Source: Defluviitaleaceae bacterium (GTDB taxonomy: Bacteria > Bacillota > Clostridia > Lachnospirales > WRAX01). From it: 64,000 bases of DNA. Made by a program: the position numbers and the translations under genes. Below, in pieces: positions 50,140 to 59,287 of this stretch (within the stretch, counting starts at the first letter, position 1; each line of letters begins with the position of its first letter). Location of the stretch: positions 1 to 64,000 of the forward strand of contig WRAX01000010.1 in the NCBI GenBank assembly GCA_009779935.1, read 5' to 3'. The notes beneath the pieces are model-generated. The model did not search any database, was not told the DNA's origin, and was given only the letters and a program-made list of their open reading frames with translations.

Positions 50140-52554
50140 ATGGAACACAAAAAATATAATTTCAAAAATTTGGAAAGTAAGTGGAGAGTTAAGTGGCAAG
50201 AAATTGACATTAATCCCTATGACCCCCAAAAGCCCAAGCAATACGTTTTGGATATGTTCCCCTATCCATCGGGGGAGGGGTTGCATGTTGGGCATTGGCG
50301 GGGCTATGTGCTAAGTGATGTGCTAAGCCGCCAAAAGCTGATGCAGGGCAATTACATTATCCACCCCATGGGCTGGGATGCCTTTGGTTTGCCTGCGGAA
50401 AACTATGCAATTGAGCATGGCATACACCCCGCTAAGGCACTGGAGGAGACCATTGCTGTATTCAAAGACCAACTGCTGGATATTGGCGCAATGTATGATT
50501 GGAAAAGGGAACTTAACACCACCGACCCAAATTTTTACAAATGGACCCAATGGATTTTTGTGCAAATGTTCAAAAAGGGGCTGGCTTATGAAAAAGAAAT
50601 GCCCCTTAACTGGTGCCCCACCTGCAAAGTGGTGTTGGCTAATGAGGAGGCCGCAGGCGGCGAATGCGAGCGTTGCGGCGGCGTAACAAGCAAGCGCAAT
50701 TTGCGCCAATGGATGCTTAAAATTACCGAATACGCCCAGCGGCTGCTGGATGATTTGGATGGGCTGGATTGGCCGGAAAAAGTTAAGCGTATGCAGGCGG
50801 AGTGGATTGGAAAATCTTACGGCGCAAAGATTGATTTTGCAGTAAATGGACGGGATGAGAAAATAACCGTGTTCACCACACGACCGGATACCATTTGCGG
50901 TGCAACCTTTATAACCCTTGCGCCCGAACATGAGCTTGTGCAAGCTTTAACAACAGACGAAAATAGGGAAGCAGTGGAAAAATATGTTAAGGAAGCGGCA
51001 ACCCTTTCAAATATTGACAGGATGGCCGCCAAGGAAAAAACCGGCGTGTTTACGGGCTCGGTGGCCGTTAACCCTGCCGACGGCTGCCATATGCAAATTT
51101 GGGTGGCGGATTATGTTTTGGCGGATTATGGCACGGGGGCAATAATGTGCGTGCCCGGACATGATGAGCGGGATTTTGAATTTGCCAAGAAGTTTAGCCT
51201 GCCTATTTTACAGGTGATTTCGCCAGACGGTAGCAAGTTTGACCTTGATGAAGCCTATACAGGCGATGGTGTTTTAGTTAATTCTGACCAATATAACGGT
51301 TTGACCTGCGATGAAGCCAAAGAAGCCATTGGAAACGACCTGGAAAAGGCGGGTATTGGCGAAAAAACCACCAATTACCGCCTACGAGACTGGGTATTTA
51401 GCCGCCAGCGTTATTGGGGCGAACCCATACCGCTGATACATTGTGCAAAATGTGGCGTTGTGCCCGTTCCCGAAGCCGATTTGCCTGTAAGCTTACCCCA
51501 TGTGGAGTCCTACCAACCCACCGACACAGGCGAATCCCCCCTTGCATTAATTGAGGAGTGGGTTAATGTGCCATGCCCGCAGTGCGGCAAAGCAGCAAAA
51601 CGTGAAACCAACACCATGCCCCAATGGGCGGGGTCTAGCTGGTATTTCCTACGCTATTGTGATGTGGATAACGACAAGGAACTTATCAGCAAAGAAGCCA
51701 TGGAAAAGTTTTTGCCCGTGGATTATTATGTGGGCGGCATAGAACATGCCGTGTTGCACCTGCTGTATGCCCGTTTTTACACCAAGTTTTTGTATGATAT
51801 CGGGGTGGTAAATTTTACCGAGCCCTTTACACGCCTGTTTAACCAAGGTATGATTTGTAAGGACGGCAAAAAAATGTCCAAATCTAGGGGCAATGGCGTT
51901 TCCCCGGATAGTGTTGTGGAAAAATATGGCACAGACGCCCTACGGATGTACATTTTATTTGTAGGGCCGCCGGAACTGGATGCGGACTGGCAGGATAATG
52001 GCATGGAAGGCGTATACCGCTTCCTTAACAAGCTATGGCGTTTGGTGGTGGAAAATGCGGATAAAACCATACCCGCCACGGCGGAGCTGGAAAAGATTCG
52101 CCATAAAATGATTAAGGACATTACATGGCGTGTAGATAACTTATCACTAAATACCGCCGTTTCGGGCTTCATGGAATACACCAATAAGTTGACGGATATG
52201 GCAAGGAATGGTGGTATTGACAAAGAAACGCTGGAAACTGCCGTTTCCATGATTGCCCCCTTCGCCCCCCACACCGCTGAGGAATTATGGGAGATTTTGG
52301 GGCATGGCAATACAGTTTTCGCCTGCCAATGGCCAAAATATGATGAAAGCAAAGCGGCAGATGATACAATTACCATGGTTGTGCAAATAAACGGCAAACT
52401 TCGTGGTGATATGCAAGTTGCCGCAGACACTACAAAAGATGATGCCCTTGCTGCCGCCAAAGAAGCCATCGCTGCCAAGTTGGAAGGGCAGCAAATTATT
52501 AAAGAGATATTTGTGCCAGGTAAGTTGGTTAATTTTGTGGTTAAGCCACAATAG
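50140..52554 (+). CDS. leuS: Leucyl-tRNA synthetase
   Basis: 804 residues, class I. FPYPSGEGLHVGHWRGYV (HIGH-like HVGH), zinc-type CPTCKVVLANEEAAGGEC and ERCGGV, the CP1 editing domain (FTTRPDTICGATFITLAPEH; GTGAIMCVPGHDERDFEFA) and KKMSKSRGNGVSPD (KMSKS) are all present, with the C-terminal INGKLRGDMQVAADTTKDD. It charges tRNA-Leu and edits mischarged products. AAGGAG sits 5 bases before the ATG. Confidence 0.97.
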   Translation: MEHKKYNFKNLESKWRVKWQEIDINPYDPQKPKQYVLDMFPYPSGEGLHVGHWRGYVLSDVLSRQKLMQGNYIIHPMGWDAFGLPAENYAIEHGIHPAKALEETIAVFKDQLLDIGAMYDWKRELNTTDPNFYKWTQWIFVQMFKKGLAYEKEMPLNWCPTCKVVLANEEAAGGECERCGGVTSKRNLRQWMLKITEYAQRLLDDLDGLDWPEKVKRMQAEWIGKSYGAKIDFAVNGRDEKITVFTTRPDTICGATFITLAPEHELVQALTTDENREAVEKYVKEAATLSNIDRMAAKEKTGVFTGSVAVNPADGCHMQIWVADYVLADYGTGAIMCVPGHDERDFEFAKKFSLPILQVISPDGSKFDLDEAYTGDGVLVNSDQYNGLTCDEAKEAIGNDLEKAGIGEKTTNYRLRDWVFSRQRYWGEPIPLIHCAKCGVVPVPEADLPVSLPHVESYQPTDTGESPLALIEEWVNVPCPQCGKAAKRETNTMPQWAGSSWYFLRYCDVDNDKELISKEAMEKFLPVDYYVGGIEHAVLHLLYARFYTKFLYDIGVVNFTEPFTRLFNQGMICKDGKKMSKSRGNGVSPDSVVEKYGTDALRMYILFVGPPELDADWQDNGMEGVYRFLNKLWRLVVENADKTIPATAELEKIRHKMIKDITWRVDNLSLNTAVSGFMEYTNKLTDMARNGGIDKETLETAVSMIAPFAPHTAEELWEILGHGNTVFACQWPKYDESKAADDTITMVVQINGKLRGDMQVAADTTKDDALAAAKEAIAAKLEGQQIIKEIFVPGKLVNFVVKPQ

Positions 52555-52591
52555 CCTATTGCCCCGACACAATTAAGGAGGGGGAAACCCC

Positions 52592-52945
52592 ATGAATCAA
52601 GTTGAGTTACTTGACAAGCTAACACGCAAATCCAGCCTAACAGAGGTGCAGGAATATATAAAAACCGTGCTGGATTTGCGGGGCTTTTCCGACGAGTCTA
52701 TACAAGAATCTATGCTGATTTTATTGGAAGAAGTTGGCGAGCTTGCCAAGGCGGTGCGCAAGGGACACACAAAAATGTCCGTGGATGCGGACAAAATGCA
52801 AAGTTATGACACAGTGGAAAGCGAAGTTGCCGATGTTTTTGTGGTTTTGCTTGCCGTGTGCAACAAACTTGGCATAAACCTGCTGGATGCGCTGGTGGAA
52901 AAAGAGCGGCAAAATTGCAGCCGTAATTGGACTTTTGAAAGGTAA
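52592..52945 (+). CDS. MazG-like nucleotide pyrophosphohydrolase
   Basis: 117 residues. All-alpha NTP-PPase pattern: SMLILLEEVGELAKAVRKG (EExxE) and ESEVADVFVVLLAVCNKLGI (ExxD). The single-domain MazG-like class hydrolyses noncanonical or excess (d)NTPs to monophosphates. AAGGAGGGGG precedes the ATG. It lies 37 bases after leuS. Confidence 0.85.
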   Translation: MNQVELLDKLTRKSSLTEVQEYIKTVLDLRGFSDESIQESMLILLEEVGELAKAVRKGHTKMSVDADKMQSYDTVESEVADVFVVLLAVCNKLGINLLDALVEKERQNCSRNWTFER

Positions 52946-52975
52946 CAAAAAATTAAAATATAAAGTAGAATTAAC

Positions 52976-53097
52976 ATGAACGAAAACAAAAGGAAAAAAC
53001 GTTCCCCCCTCTTAATTGGCGGTGCGGGTGCGGTTGTTATATCGCCCTTGTGGTGATGTGGACAACAACAGATACATTTAGACCGTCCACCCCCTAA
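52976..53097 (+). pseudogene. Remnant of a tiny membrane protein gene
   Basis: An ATG opens MNENKRKKRSPLLIGGAGAV but the frame stops at TGA after 27 codons; a shift of frame gives CYIALVVMWTTTDTFRPSTP and TAA. Joined they form one short single-pass protein; a small deletion in the helix broke it. Confidence 0.4.
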
Positions 53098-53114
53098 CAA
53101 GGTGTTAGGAGCTT

Positions 53115-53515
53115 ATGAATATTGTAGTGCATGGACTTAACGAATCTGCCCGGCTAATAACAATGGAAGCGTAAATTTGCCACAGACCCGTCCATTCTAA
53201 CATCTGACGACATATTTAATGTAGATGATTATAGCCATCCAGCCGCCTACGGTGCATTCTATTGCTATGCACCCGGATAGAACCTACTTTTATTCCGTAG
53301 AACGGGGCTTTTTAAGGTTTGCAGATGTAGAGCTGACGCCGGAAGAGCTAAACAAATTACATAGGCAGGTGATAGGCAGCATGACACTGGTGATGCTACG
53401 GGATTTAATGGATGATGCCCGTGCCGCAGCCCAAACCGCTGTGCAAAACCTGGTTACCACATTAATGTCGGCGGTGGATGCTAATGATACAATTAAGGTT
53501 ACTTGGAAGGAGTAA
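53115..53515 (+). pseudogene. Decayed gene, family unknown
   Basis: After TTAGGAG an ATG gives MNIVVHGLNESARLITMEA and a TAA. One frame on, KFATDPSILTSDDIFNVDDY and AAYGAFYCYAPG lead to a TAG near 53278, and another shift gives RTYFYSVERGFLRFADVELT, then LNKLHRQVIGSMTLVMLRDL and a helical end (VQNLVTTLMSAVDANDTI) with a TAA-type stop at 53513-53515. These segments look like one protein of about 130 residues with two or more lesions. The last 97 codons are an open frame and could still be expressed alone from 53225. Confidence 0.5.
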
Positions 53516-53551
53516 AGCATTGGCTTTGCACGATATGAAAGGACGAAACCC

Positions 53552-54037
53552 ATGAAAATACTGGTTTTTAGTGACAGCCACGGCAAAACCGATTTGATGA
53601 TAGAAATTACCAAGAAGCACCAGCACCAAATTGGGGCGGTGTGCTTTTTAGGTGATGTTATGCGGGATTATGTTAAGCTGCGCAACACCTTTCCCGACCT
53701 AACAATCCACGCTGTGCCGGGTAACTGCGACCCTAAATCTACAAAAGAGCGGGTGCAGGTGGTGGAGCTTGGCGGCGCAAAAATAATGCTAACCCATGGC
53801 CATTTACACAGCGTTAAGCGGGAATACACCAAAATTGCCGCCGCCGCTACCGAGATGGGGGTGGATGCCTGCTTTTTCGGCCACAGCCACAAACCTATTA
53901 CATTTGAAAAAAACGGCATAACCTTCCTAAATCCCGGAAGCATAACAGAGCCTCGCGGGACCATGGGGAAGAGCTATGCCTTGGTAGAAATTGCAGATGG
54001 AAAGTTGCAAGAGCCACAGATTTTGGATGCGGACTAA
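53552..54037 (+). CDS. YfcE/MJ0936-type phosphodiesterase
   Basis: 161 residues. The calcineurin-like metallophosphatase motifs are complete: FSDSHGK, CFLGDVMRD, VPGNCD, MLTHGHLHS and FFGHSHKP, then the family ending LNPGSITEPRG. A cyclic or other phosphodiester is the expected substrate. AAAGGACGAAACCC precedes the ATG. The TAA stop overlaps the first base of the fourth palindromic element. Confidence 0.9.
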   Translation: MKILVFSDSHGKTDLMIEITKKHQHQIGAVCFLGDVMRDYVKLRNTFPDLTIHAVPGNCDPKSTKERVQVVELGGAKIMLTHGHLHSVKREYTKIAAAATEMGVDACFFGHSHKPITFEKNGITFLNPGSITEPRGTMGKSYALVEIADGKLQEPQILDAD

Positions 54038-54139
54038 TACCAATTCCAATTCGAAACATGGAAAAGGATATTTTGAAAATCGCAGGTTTCAGTGCGTTTT
54101 CAAAATGTGCTTTTCCGTGATTGAGAATGGAATTGGTAT
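54037..54139. repeat. 103-bp palindromic element, copy 4
   Basis: Orientation as copy 3; A flanks both ends. Its first base is the last base of the TAA stop of the phosphodiesterase gene. It also lies at the 3' end of the converging gene at 54145, so the hairpin could end both transcripts. Confidence 0.93.
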
Positions 54140-54144
54140 AAGTT

Positions 54145-54585
54145 CTAAATCTCACTATTTTCGGTTGATGCTTGGTGCAATGCAGCATTGATGGCATCTA
54201 ACAAAATTCTGCTGGTATGCAGGGTTTCCAAAGGGGCTTCTACTACCGTACTTTGGTTTGTTAGCACCTGATGGGACAAGTTGGCCATAGTAGGGCGGAT
54301 AAGGGGGTAAAAAACCTCTACCGTTTCTTCCATTTCGGAAATGGCTATGTCCAAAATCTCATCCTCGCTAACGGTGACGGATACAGTGACAGGGCGGTTG
54401 TGCAAGATGATGTAAGATGTGTATGTACCCGGTACAAAACTGCCCATTGGCCCATGGGCATCATTGCTGCCACGGGGTGATATTGCCCAAATTAAGGTGA
54501 TAAGCAGGGCGATGCCGATAATTATAAAAATCCCCGTGCGGATTATATCTTTCCTTCGTAAAACAACAAAACGTGATTTTGCCAT
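54145..54585 (-). CDS. Membrane-anchored FMN-binding-like protein
   Basis: 146 residues. A basic start (RFVVLRRKDIIR) and one membrane helix (TGIFIIIGIALLITLIWAIS) are followed by an external domain with GTYTSYIILHNRPVTVSVTV, EDEILDIAISEM, VLTNQSTVVEAPLETLHTS and ILLDAINAALHQAS. This follows the FMN_bind layout (GxY..., DGxI, Q(S)..VD.SGAT.TS..., AV..AL) but the SGAT-type flavin attachment motif is replaced by APLETLHTS, so covalent FMN is unlikely. Function unknown. Confidence 0.65.
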   Translation of the reverse strand: MAKSRFVVLRRKDIIRTGIFIIIGIALLITLIWAISPRGSNDAHGPMGSFVPGTYTSYIILHNRPVTVSVTVSEDEILDIAISEMEETVEVFYPLIRPTMANLSHQVLTNQSTVVEAPLETLHTSRILLDAINAALHQASTENSEI

Positions 54586-54679
54586 AACGGGCTGTGCCTC
54601 CTTGTTTGATTTTGGGGGTGTTTAACACATTTTATTAAACATGCACAAAAATTATACTTGCTTTGTGGGGGAAATTGTG

Positions 54680-57600
54680 ATGTTGCAATTTATTTTAGGC
54701 AAGCCGGGCACGGGCAAAACAACCCTTATCCACCAGCAAATTGCACAAATACAAGCCGAGGGCGGGGAAAATGCCCTAATTTTAATTGTACCGGAGCAAT
54801 CCTCCTTTCAAACAGAAAAGGCCTTGTTGGCGGCAACACCTTCGGGGGCAATTTCCCGTGCAAGGGTGTTGTCCTTTAACCGCCTGTCATACTATGTCTT
54901 TGGACGGGTCGGTGGAGCCCGCATGGCAATTTTAGAAAACAGCGGCAAGCATATGTTGTTGCGCAAAATTGTATCGGGATTGGACGGGAAATTGCAATAT
55001 TTCAAGTCCGCAGGGGATACAAAGGGGTTTTTGGATAGCCTTTCAACTACAATTACCGAATTTTACCAATACCATATAACCCCCCAGCAATTGGAGGAGC
55101 ATAAGAAGGGCGCAACCAAAGAAGCCCTTGCCATGAAGCTTAACGACCTGCATTTGATATACCAAGCATATCAACAGCATTTGGAGGATAATTTTATTTG
55201 TTCCGATGCTATGCTGGATATTTTGGCGGAAAAAATTCCTGATGCAGATTTTTTGCAGGGGGCAGAAATTTGGGTGGATGGCTTCAAAAGCTTCACCCCG
55301 CAGGAGAAAAAGGTGCTTTCTGCTCTGCTTTGTGTGGCATCCGGCGTAAAAATTGCGCTTACAGCACCGGGCGGGCTGCAAGATGCGCAGATGATAACCA
55401 AATTTGATGCCTACCATGAAGTGGCGGATACCATGCGTAAGCTGACGACCCTTGGGCAGCAACTTAATATACAAATGCAGACGCCACATATTTGCAAGGA
55501 ATTTTACCGCCACACAAATGCCCCCGACCTTGCTTTTTTATGCCAAAACTTTCTTGGATTTTCCAGTCGGACTTATGGGGAAGTGCCTAAAAATATCCAT
55601 ATTTTTTCGGGGGAAAATGTTTTTGATGAAATTGACCATGCCGCCCGGCTAATAACAACCCTAACCCGCCAGCGGGGCTACAAATACAGCCAAATTGCCC
55701 TTGTAGCCACAAATTTAGGGGAATATGAAAAGTTTTTGCCTGCCATATTTGCAAGGCATGGCATACCCGTTTTTGTGGATGCACGGCACAGCGCCATATC
55801 CCACCCGCTGATGGAGATGGTTTTTGCCGCCTGCGGTATAATTGCCGGCAATTGGAGCTATGAAGCGGTTTTTCGTTTACTGCGCCTGCCCATATTTACA
55901 AATCGGGATGAAATTGATTTGTTGGAAAATTATGTACTGGCCCACAACATAAGGGGCAGGGGGTGGCAGGAGTATTTTGTACGTGGTGATGAGGGTGCTT
56001 TACTTCAAATAAACACAATACGCCGTTGGGCGGTGGATATTATGCGGCCGCTAACCGATAAATTTACTCAGCGGAAAAAGTTTGCATTGGAAGAATTTGG
56101 GCGGGGTATATATGAATTTTTGATTGCAAACAACATGCCGCAAACACTGGAAAACTGGATGGACACTGCACAAATGCACGGCGACAACAAAGCCCTGCGG
56201 GAACATGAACAGGTTTGGGGCAAGCTGATGGACACCCTTGATAAAATGGTGGAAATTTTAGGAGGCCAAAAAGAAACCATTGCTGATTTTGCTAAGATTT
56301 TGGAGGCGGGCATTATGGACTTGGGGCTTGCCCCCCCTTCCATAGACCAGTTGGTGCTTGGGGACTTGCGCCGCTCCCGCTTTGGCGAGGTTAAGGCAAT
56401 GGTAATACTTGGTGCAAAAGATGGGGCTATGCCGTCCCGCCCCAATGATGCGGGGCTGTTTAGTGATGAGGATAGGGATTTTTTGGTAAACAACGGCGGC
56501 TTGACACTGGCGAAAGATACCACCGCACAGATTTGTGAAGAAGAGTTTTTGATATATACGGGCTTCTCCAAGCCCAGCCATTTCCTTGCTATTGGCTACC
56601 CCGCCGGCAATTTGGAGGGGCAGGGGGCTAACCCATCCCGACTTTTACAGCGCATCCGCGACCTTTTCCCTGGCCTGGGACAGCATGCAATGGAAATTTC
56701 CAGTCCGCAAGGGGTTTTTGGGGATATGTTGCTGGCTTTGGGTCAATCTGCCATATCCACCCGGCCTTTGCATGGGGATTTTATCCACACCTACGCCCAT
56801 TTTAGCGGTGATGAGTATTTTGGCAAAAAAATTGACAAAATGCGTGCAGGGCTTGATTTTGCTTATGATACCAAGCTTTCCACGGAATCTGTTAAGGCTT
56901 TATACCGCCCAAATGTAAAAACCAGTATTAGCAAGCTGCAACGCTATGTATCCTGTTCATTTGCGTATTTTGCAGAATATAACCTGCGGGCAAAACCCCG
57001 CAAAATACACGATGTGGCAGCGGCGGATATGGGCAATGTATACCACGATATTTTGGCAGAATTTGGGCATATACTAAAACAGCTTGGCAGCGACTGCGCA
57101 TCGGATGAAAAGCGGGTATCGGAGCTGGTAGAGCAAGTAATTGACGGGGTGCTGGACCATCCAGCAAATTATGCCCTGCGCACCAGCGGAAAACATATGC
57201 ACTTTGCCCACAAAATGCGGGAAATCAGTAAAGCATCTGCCCTTGCCCTTTCAAACCACCTTGCCCGTGGAAAGTTTGATATTGCTTATAACGAAGTGGC
57301 TTTTGGCAGCCAGCGGGATGATGGAGACATCACTATGCCCCCAATCGAAATTGAATTATCCGAAAACGCTAAGATGTTGTTGGAAGGGCGTATTGACCGG
57401 GTGGACATCAGCCAAATTGACGGGGCGGAATATGTGAAAATTATCGACTACAAGTCGGGTGCTAAAAAGTTTTCGCTGGATGATGTTTACCATGGCCTGG
57501 ACATGCAGTTGCTAATGTACCTTGGCGCATTTATCCGTCAAATGGCGGAAACGCAGGGCGAAACCGCCGCCGTTAAAACCCTGCCTGCCGCCGCCCTATA

Positions 57601-58039
57601 TTTTAACCTGCACAACCCCCTGCTAAGTTTTGATGAAAAACTAACCAACCCCGCCATGTTAAAAGATGAGCTGCTGAAAAAGTTTAGGATGAGCGGCCTT
57701 GTGCTGGATGAAGAGGCCGTACTAACCGGCCTTGACAGCAAAAACACGGTAGATATGGGCGAAAGGGTGGAAAAGGCAAAAATAACCGCCGAGGGCTTTG
57801 CCGCCCTGTTAGACCATGTAAGCCACCTTGCCAAAAAAGCCGGGCAGGATATTTTGACGGGCAAAATATCCATATATCCTTATAAGTACAGCAATAAAAG
57901 TGAGGACAAGACCCCGTGCACCTATTGCGATTACCATACAATTTGCAAATTTGATGCAGGTGCAGATGCCCACCGCAACCTGTCAAAATTAAAACGGGAA
58001 GAGGTGATGGAAAAAATATCCAACAAACGGCAAAATTAG
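54680..58039 (+). CDS. addB: Helicase-exonuclease subunit AddB
   Basis: 1119 residues; typical AddB is about 1150. Walker A LGKPGTGKTTLIHQQI at the N-terminus; VPEQSSFQTEKALL; the C-terminal nuclease region has VKIIDYKSGAKKFSLDDVYH (motif D/K) with Fe-S ligands in YVSCSFAYFAEYNLR and CTYCDYHTICKF. With AddA it resects double-strand breaks up to Chi. The addA gene, usually next, is absent: rpsU follows. The ATG was chosen over an upstream frame because the family starts at MLQFILGKPG. Confidence 0.92.
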   Translation: MLQFILGKPGTGKTTLIHQQIAQIQAEGGENALILIVPEQSSFQTEKALLAATPSGAISRARVLSFNRLSYYVFGRVGGARMAILENSGKHMLLRKIVSGLDGKLQYFKSAGDTKGFLDSLSTTITEFYQYHITPQQLEEHKKGATKEALAMKLNDLHLIYQAYQQHLEDNFICSDAMLDILAEKIPDADFLQGAEIWVDGFKSFTPQEKKVLSALLCVASGVKIALTAPGGLQDAQMITKFDAYHEVADTMRKLTTLGQQLNIQMQTPHICKEFYRHTNAPDLAFLCQNFLGFSSRTYGEVPKNIHIFSGENVFDEIDHAARLITTLTRQRGYKYSQIALVATNLGEYEKFLPAIFARHGIPVFVDARHSAISHPLMEMVFAACGIIAGNWSYEAVFRLLRLPIFTNRDEIDLLENYVLAHNIRGRGWQEYFVRGDEGALLQINTIRRWAVDIMRPLTDKFTQRKKFALEEFGRGIYEFLIANNMPQTLENWMDTAQMHGDNKALREHEQVWGKLMDTLDKMVEILGGQKETIADFAKILEAGIMDLGLAPPSIDQLVLGDLRRSRFGEVKAMVILGAKDGAMPSRPNDAGLFSDEDRDFLVNNGGLTLAKDTTAQICEEEFLIYTGFSKPSHFLAIGYPAGNLEGQGANPSRLLQRIRDLFPGLGQHAMEISSPQGVFGDMLLALGQSAISTRPLHGDFIHTYAHFSGDEYFGKKIDKMRAGLDFAYDTKLSTESVKALYRPNVKTSISKLQRYVSCSFAYFAEYNLRAKPRKIHDVAAADMGNVYHDILAEFGHILKQLGSDCASDEKRVSELVEQVIDGVLDHPANYALRTSGKHMHFAHKMREISKASALALSNHLARGKFDIAYNEVAFGSQRDDGDITMPPIEIELSENAKMLLEGRIDRVDISQIDGAEYVKIIDYKSGAKKFSLDDVYHGLDMQLLMYLGAFIRQMAETQGETAAVKTLPAAALYFNLHNPLLSFDEKLTNPAMLKDELLKKFRMSGLVLDEEAVLTGLDSKNTVDMGERVEKAKITAEGFAALLDHVSHLAKKAGQDILTGKISIYPYKYSNKSEDKTPCTYCDYHTICKFDAGADAHRNLSKLKREEVMEKISNKRQN

Positions 58040-58052
58040 ATTAAATTTTCTA

Positions 58053-58081
58053 TTGACTTTCCAGAAATTTTATTGTATAAT
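58053..58081 (+). promoter_or_regulatory. rpsU promoter
   Basis: TTGACT (58053-58058), a 17-base spacer and TATAAT (58076-58081), close to consensus, as suits a ribosomal protein gene. Confidence 0.82.
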
Positions 58082-58132
58082 TGCTTTTGTGGTGTGTGCC
58101 ACGTGGATTTAAGCACGGAGGGAGGGGAAAAA

Positions 58133-58309
58133 ATGTCAGAGGTAAGAATTAAAGACAATGAAACACTAGACTCTGCTCTTCGTCGCTTCAAAAGGGCAAC
58201 ACAAAAAGCAGGTATTTTGGGCGAGGTTCGTAAGCGCGAGCATTATGACAAGCCCAGCATCAAAAGAAAAAAGAAAATGGAAGCCGCCCGTAAGCGTAAG
58301 TACAATTAG
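58133..58309 (+). CDS. rpsU: 30S ribosomal protein S21
   Basis: 58 residues, standard length. [20 protein letters not shown], then [18 protein letters not shown] and the basic tail ARKRKYN. GGAGGGAGGGG precedes the ATG. It has its own strong promoter and a strong terminator, so it forms a single-gene unit. Confidence 0.96.
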   Translation: MSEVRIKDNETLDSALRRFKRATQKAGILGEVRKREHYDKPSIKRKKKMEAARKRKYN

Positions 58310-58330
58310 GAAAATGTTTCCATAACATAA

Positions 58331-58366
58331 AAACCCCCTGCATATGGTTGCGGGGGGTTTGCTTTT
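58331..58366. terminator. Terminator between rpsU and the stalk-domain gene
   Basis: AAACCCCC (58331-58338) / GGGGGTTT (58353-58360) followed by GCTTTT; A/T flanks suggest it works on both strands for the two converging genes. Confidence 0.8.
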
Positions 58367-58372
58367 ATTATA

Positions 58373-58969
58373 TTATTGTCCAAGGGTTACATTTACGCCG
58401 GCAGGGGTAACATTGTAGCTAACAGTTCTGCCGGTTAGGTTTTGGATTGCGGTTTGAATCAATCCGGTAGCCAAAGTCAACTCGCCATAAGCGGCAGCTG
58501 CATCCAAAGGCATGCTGCGCGGGAACATGGTTGCAGGTATCATATGACGGTCGTTAATAAGGGTTGATACAAGGCGGGTGCCGGCGGCCGGGCCGTTAGC
58601 AACAACAAGCGCACCACCTTCAACACTTCTCAAATCGATGGAGAAGGTGCCGGGTTGGATAACACCTGCCAAATCAATACCTGTGCTTTCAGCAAGGCGG
58701 GCTGCAACATCTGCACCAGAAAAGCTGATGGTAATAGTTTGGGTTGCCTGATTCCAAACAACACTGCCTTGGCCTAAATAAGCTTCTGCCACACTGCGCA
58801 AGCCAAAATAGGCGTTGCCGTTGTGCACTTCGATAAATTGTGCCGCATTTGCAACACCGGCCACAATAACTTCAGTTGGTACATTAACAGTTTGGGCATA
58901 TGCCGTAACAGGGGCAGCCAGCATGGCAAGGCCCAACAAACTTGCAAGTATTCTCTTTTTCAAAAACAT
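58373..58969 (-). CDS. Secreted stalk-domain (copper amine oxidase N-like) protein
   Basis: 198 residues. A cleavable signal peptide (KKRILASLLGLAMLAAPVTAYA ends in AYA-QT) precedes a beta-rich domain with AQFIEVHNGNAYFGLRSVAE and VVWNQATQTITISFSG, then DRHMIPATMFPRSM, the pattern of the copper amine oxidase N-terminal-like (stalk) domain found on many clostridial secreted proteins. No catalytic part is attached. GGGAGG precedes the ATG. Probably an exported cell-envelope protein. Confidence 0.82.
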   Translation of the reverse strand: MFLKKRILASLLGLAMLAAPVTAYAQTVNVPTEVIVAGVANAAQFIEVHNGNAYFGLRSVAEAYLGQGSVVWNQATQTITISFSGADVAARLAESTGIDLAGVIQPGTFSIDLRSVEGGALVVANGPAAGTRLVSTLINDRHMIPATMFPRSMPLDAAAAYGELTLATGLIQTAIQNLTGRTVSYNVTPAGVNVTLGQ

Positions 58970-59038
58970 TTCCTCCCTTTATAAAAACATTATTTGCCAT
59001 CCCACCATAAGCACATAGGTGGACAACTTCTGCTACCT

Positions 59039-59067
59039 ATTATACCAAGCTTGTTACAAAAATACAA
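59039..59067 (-). promoter_or_regulatory. Promoter of the stalk-domain gene
   Basis: Minus strand TTGTAT (59062-59067), a 17-base spacer and TATAAT (59039-59044). Confidence 0.65.
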
Positions 59068-59287
59068 TACCAATTTTGAAAAAAATTTTCAAAAAAGTTA
59101 AATTTAACATTGCAATTTTGTTAAAGATATATTATAATCATATACATCAACACCATGGGCGTTTTGTGCCCCGACGATGGCGGGTCAATCTTATAACTTG
59201 CGTTTATGATGAAATGGGCGTTGCGGCGCAACAAGTTGCGTTTAATTATTTTTAACATCCGTTCACAAAGTTTGTCAAATAATAATG

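Noticed and set aside
47152-54191. Small proteins read through the 103-bp elements (HGKGYFENRRFQCVF type)
   Set aside because: All come from the palindromic repeat itself and appear at every copy, so they are artefacts of the repeat.
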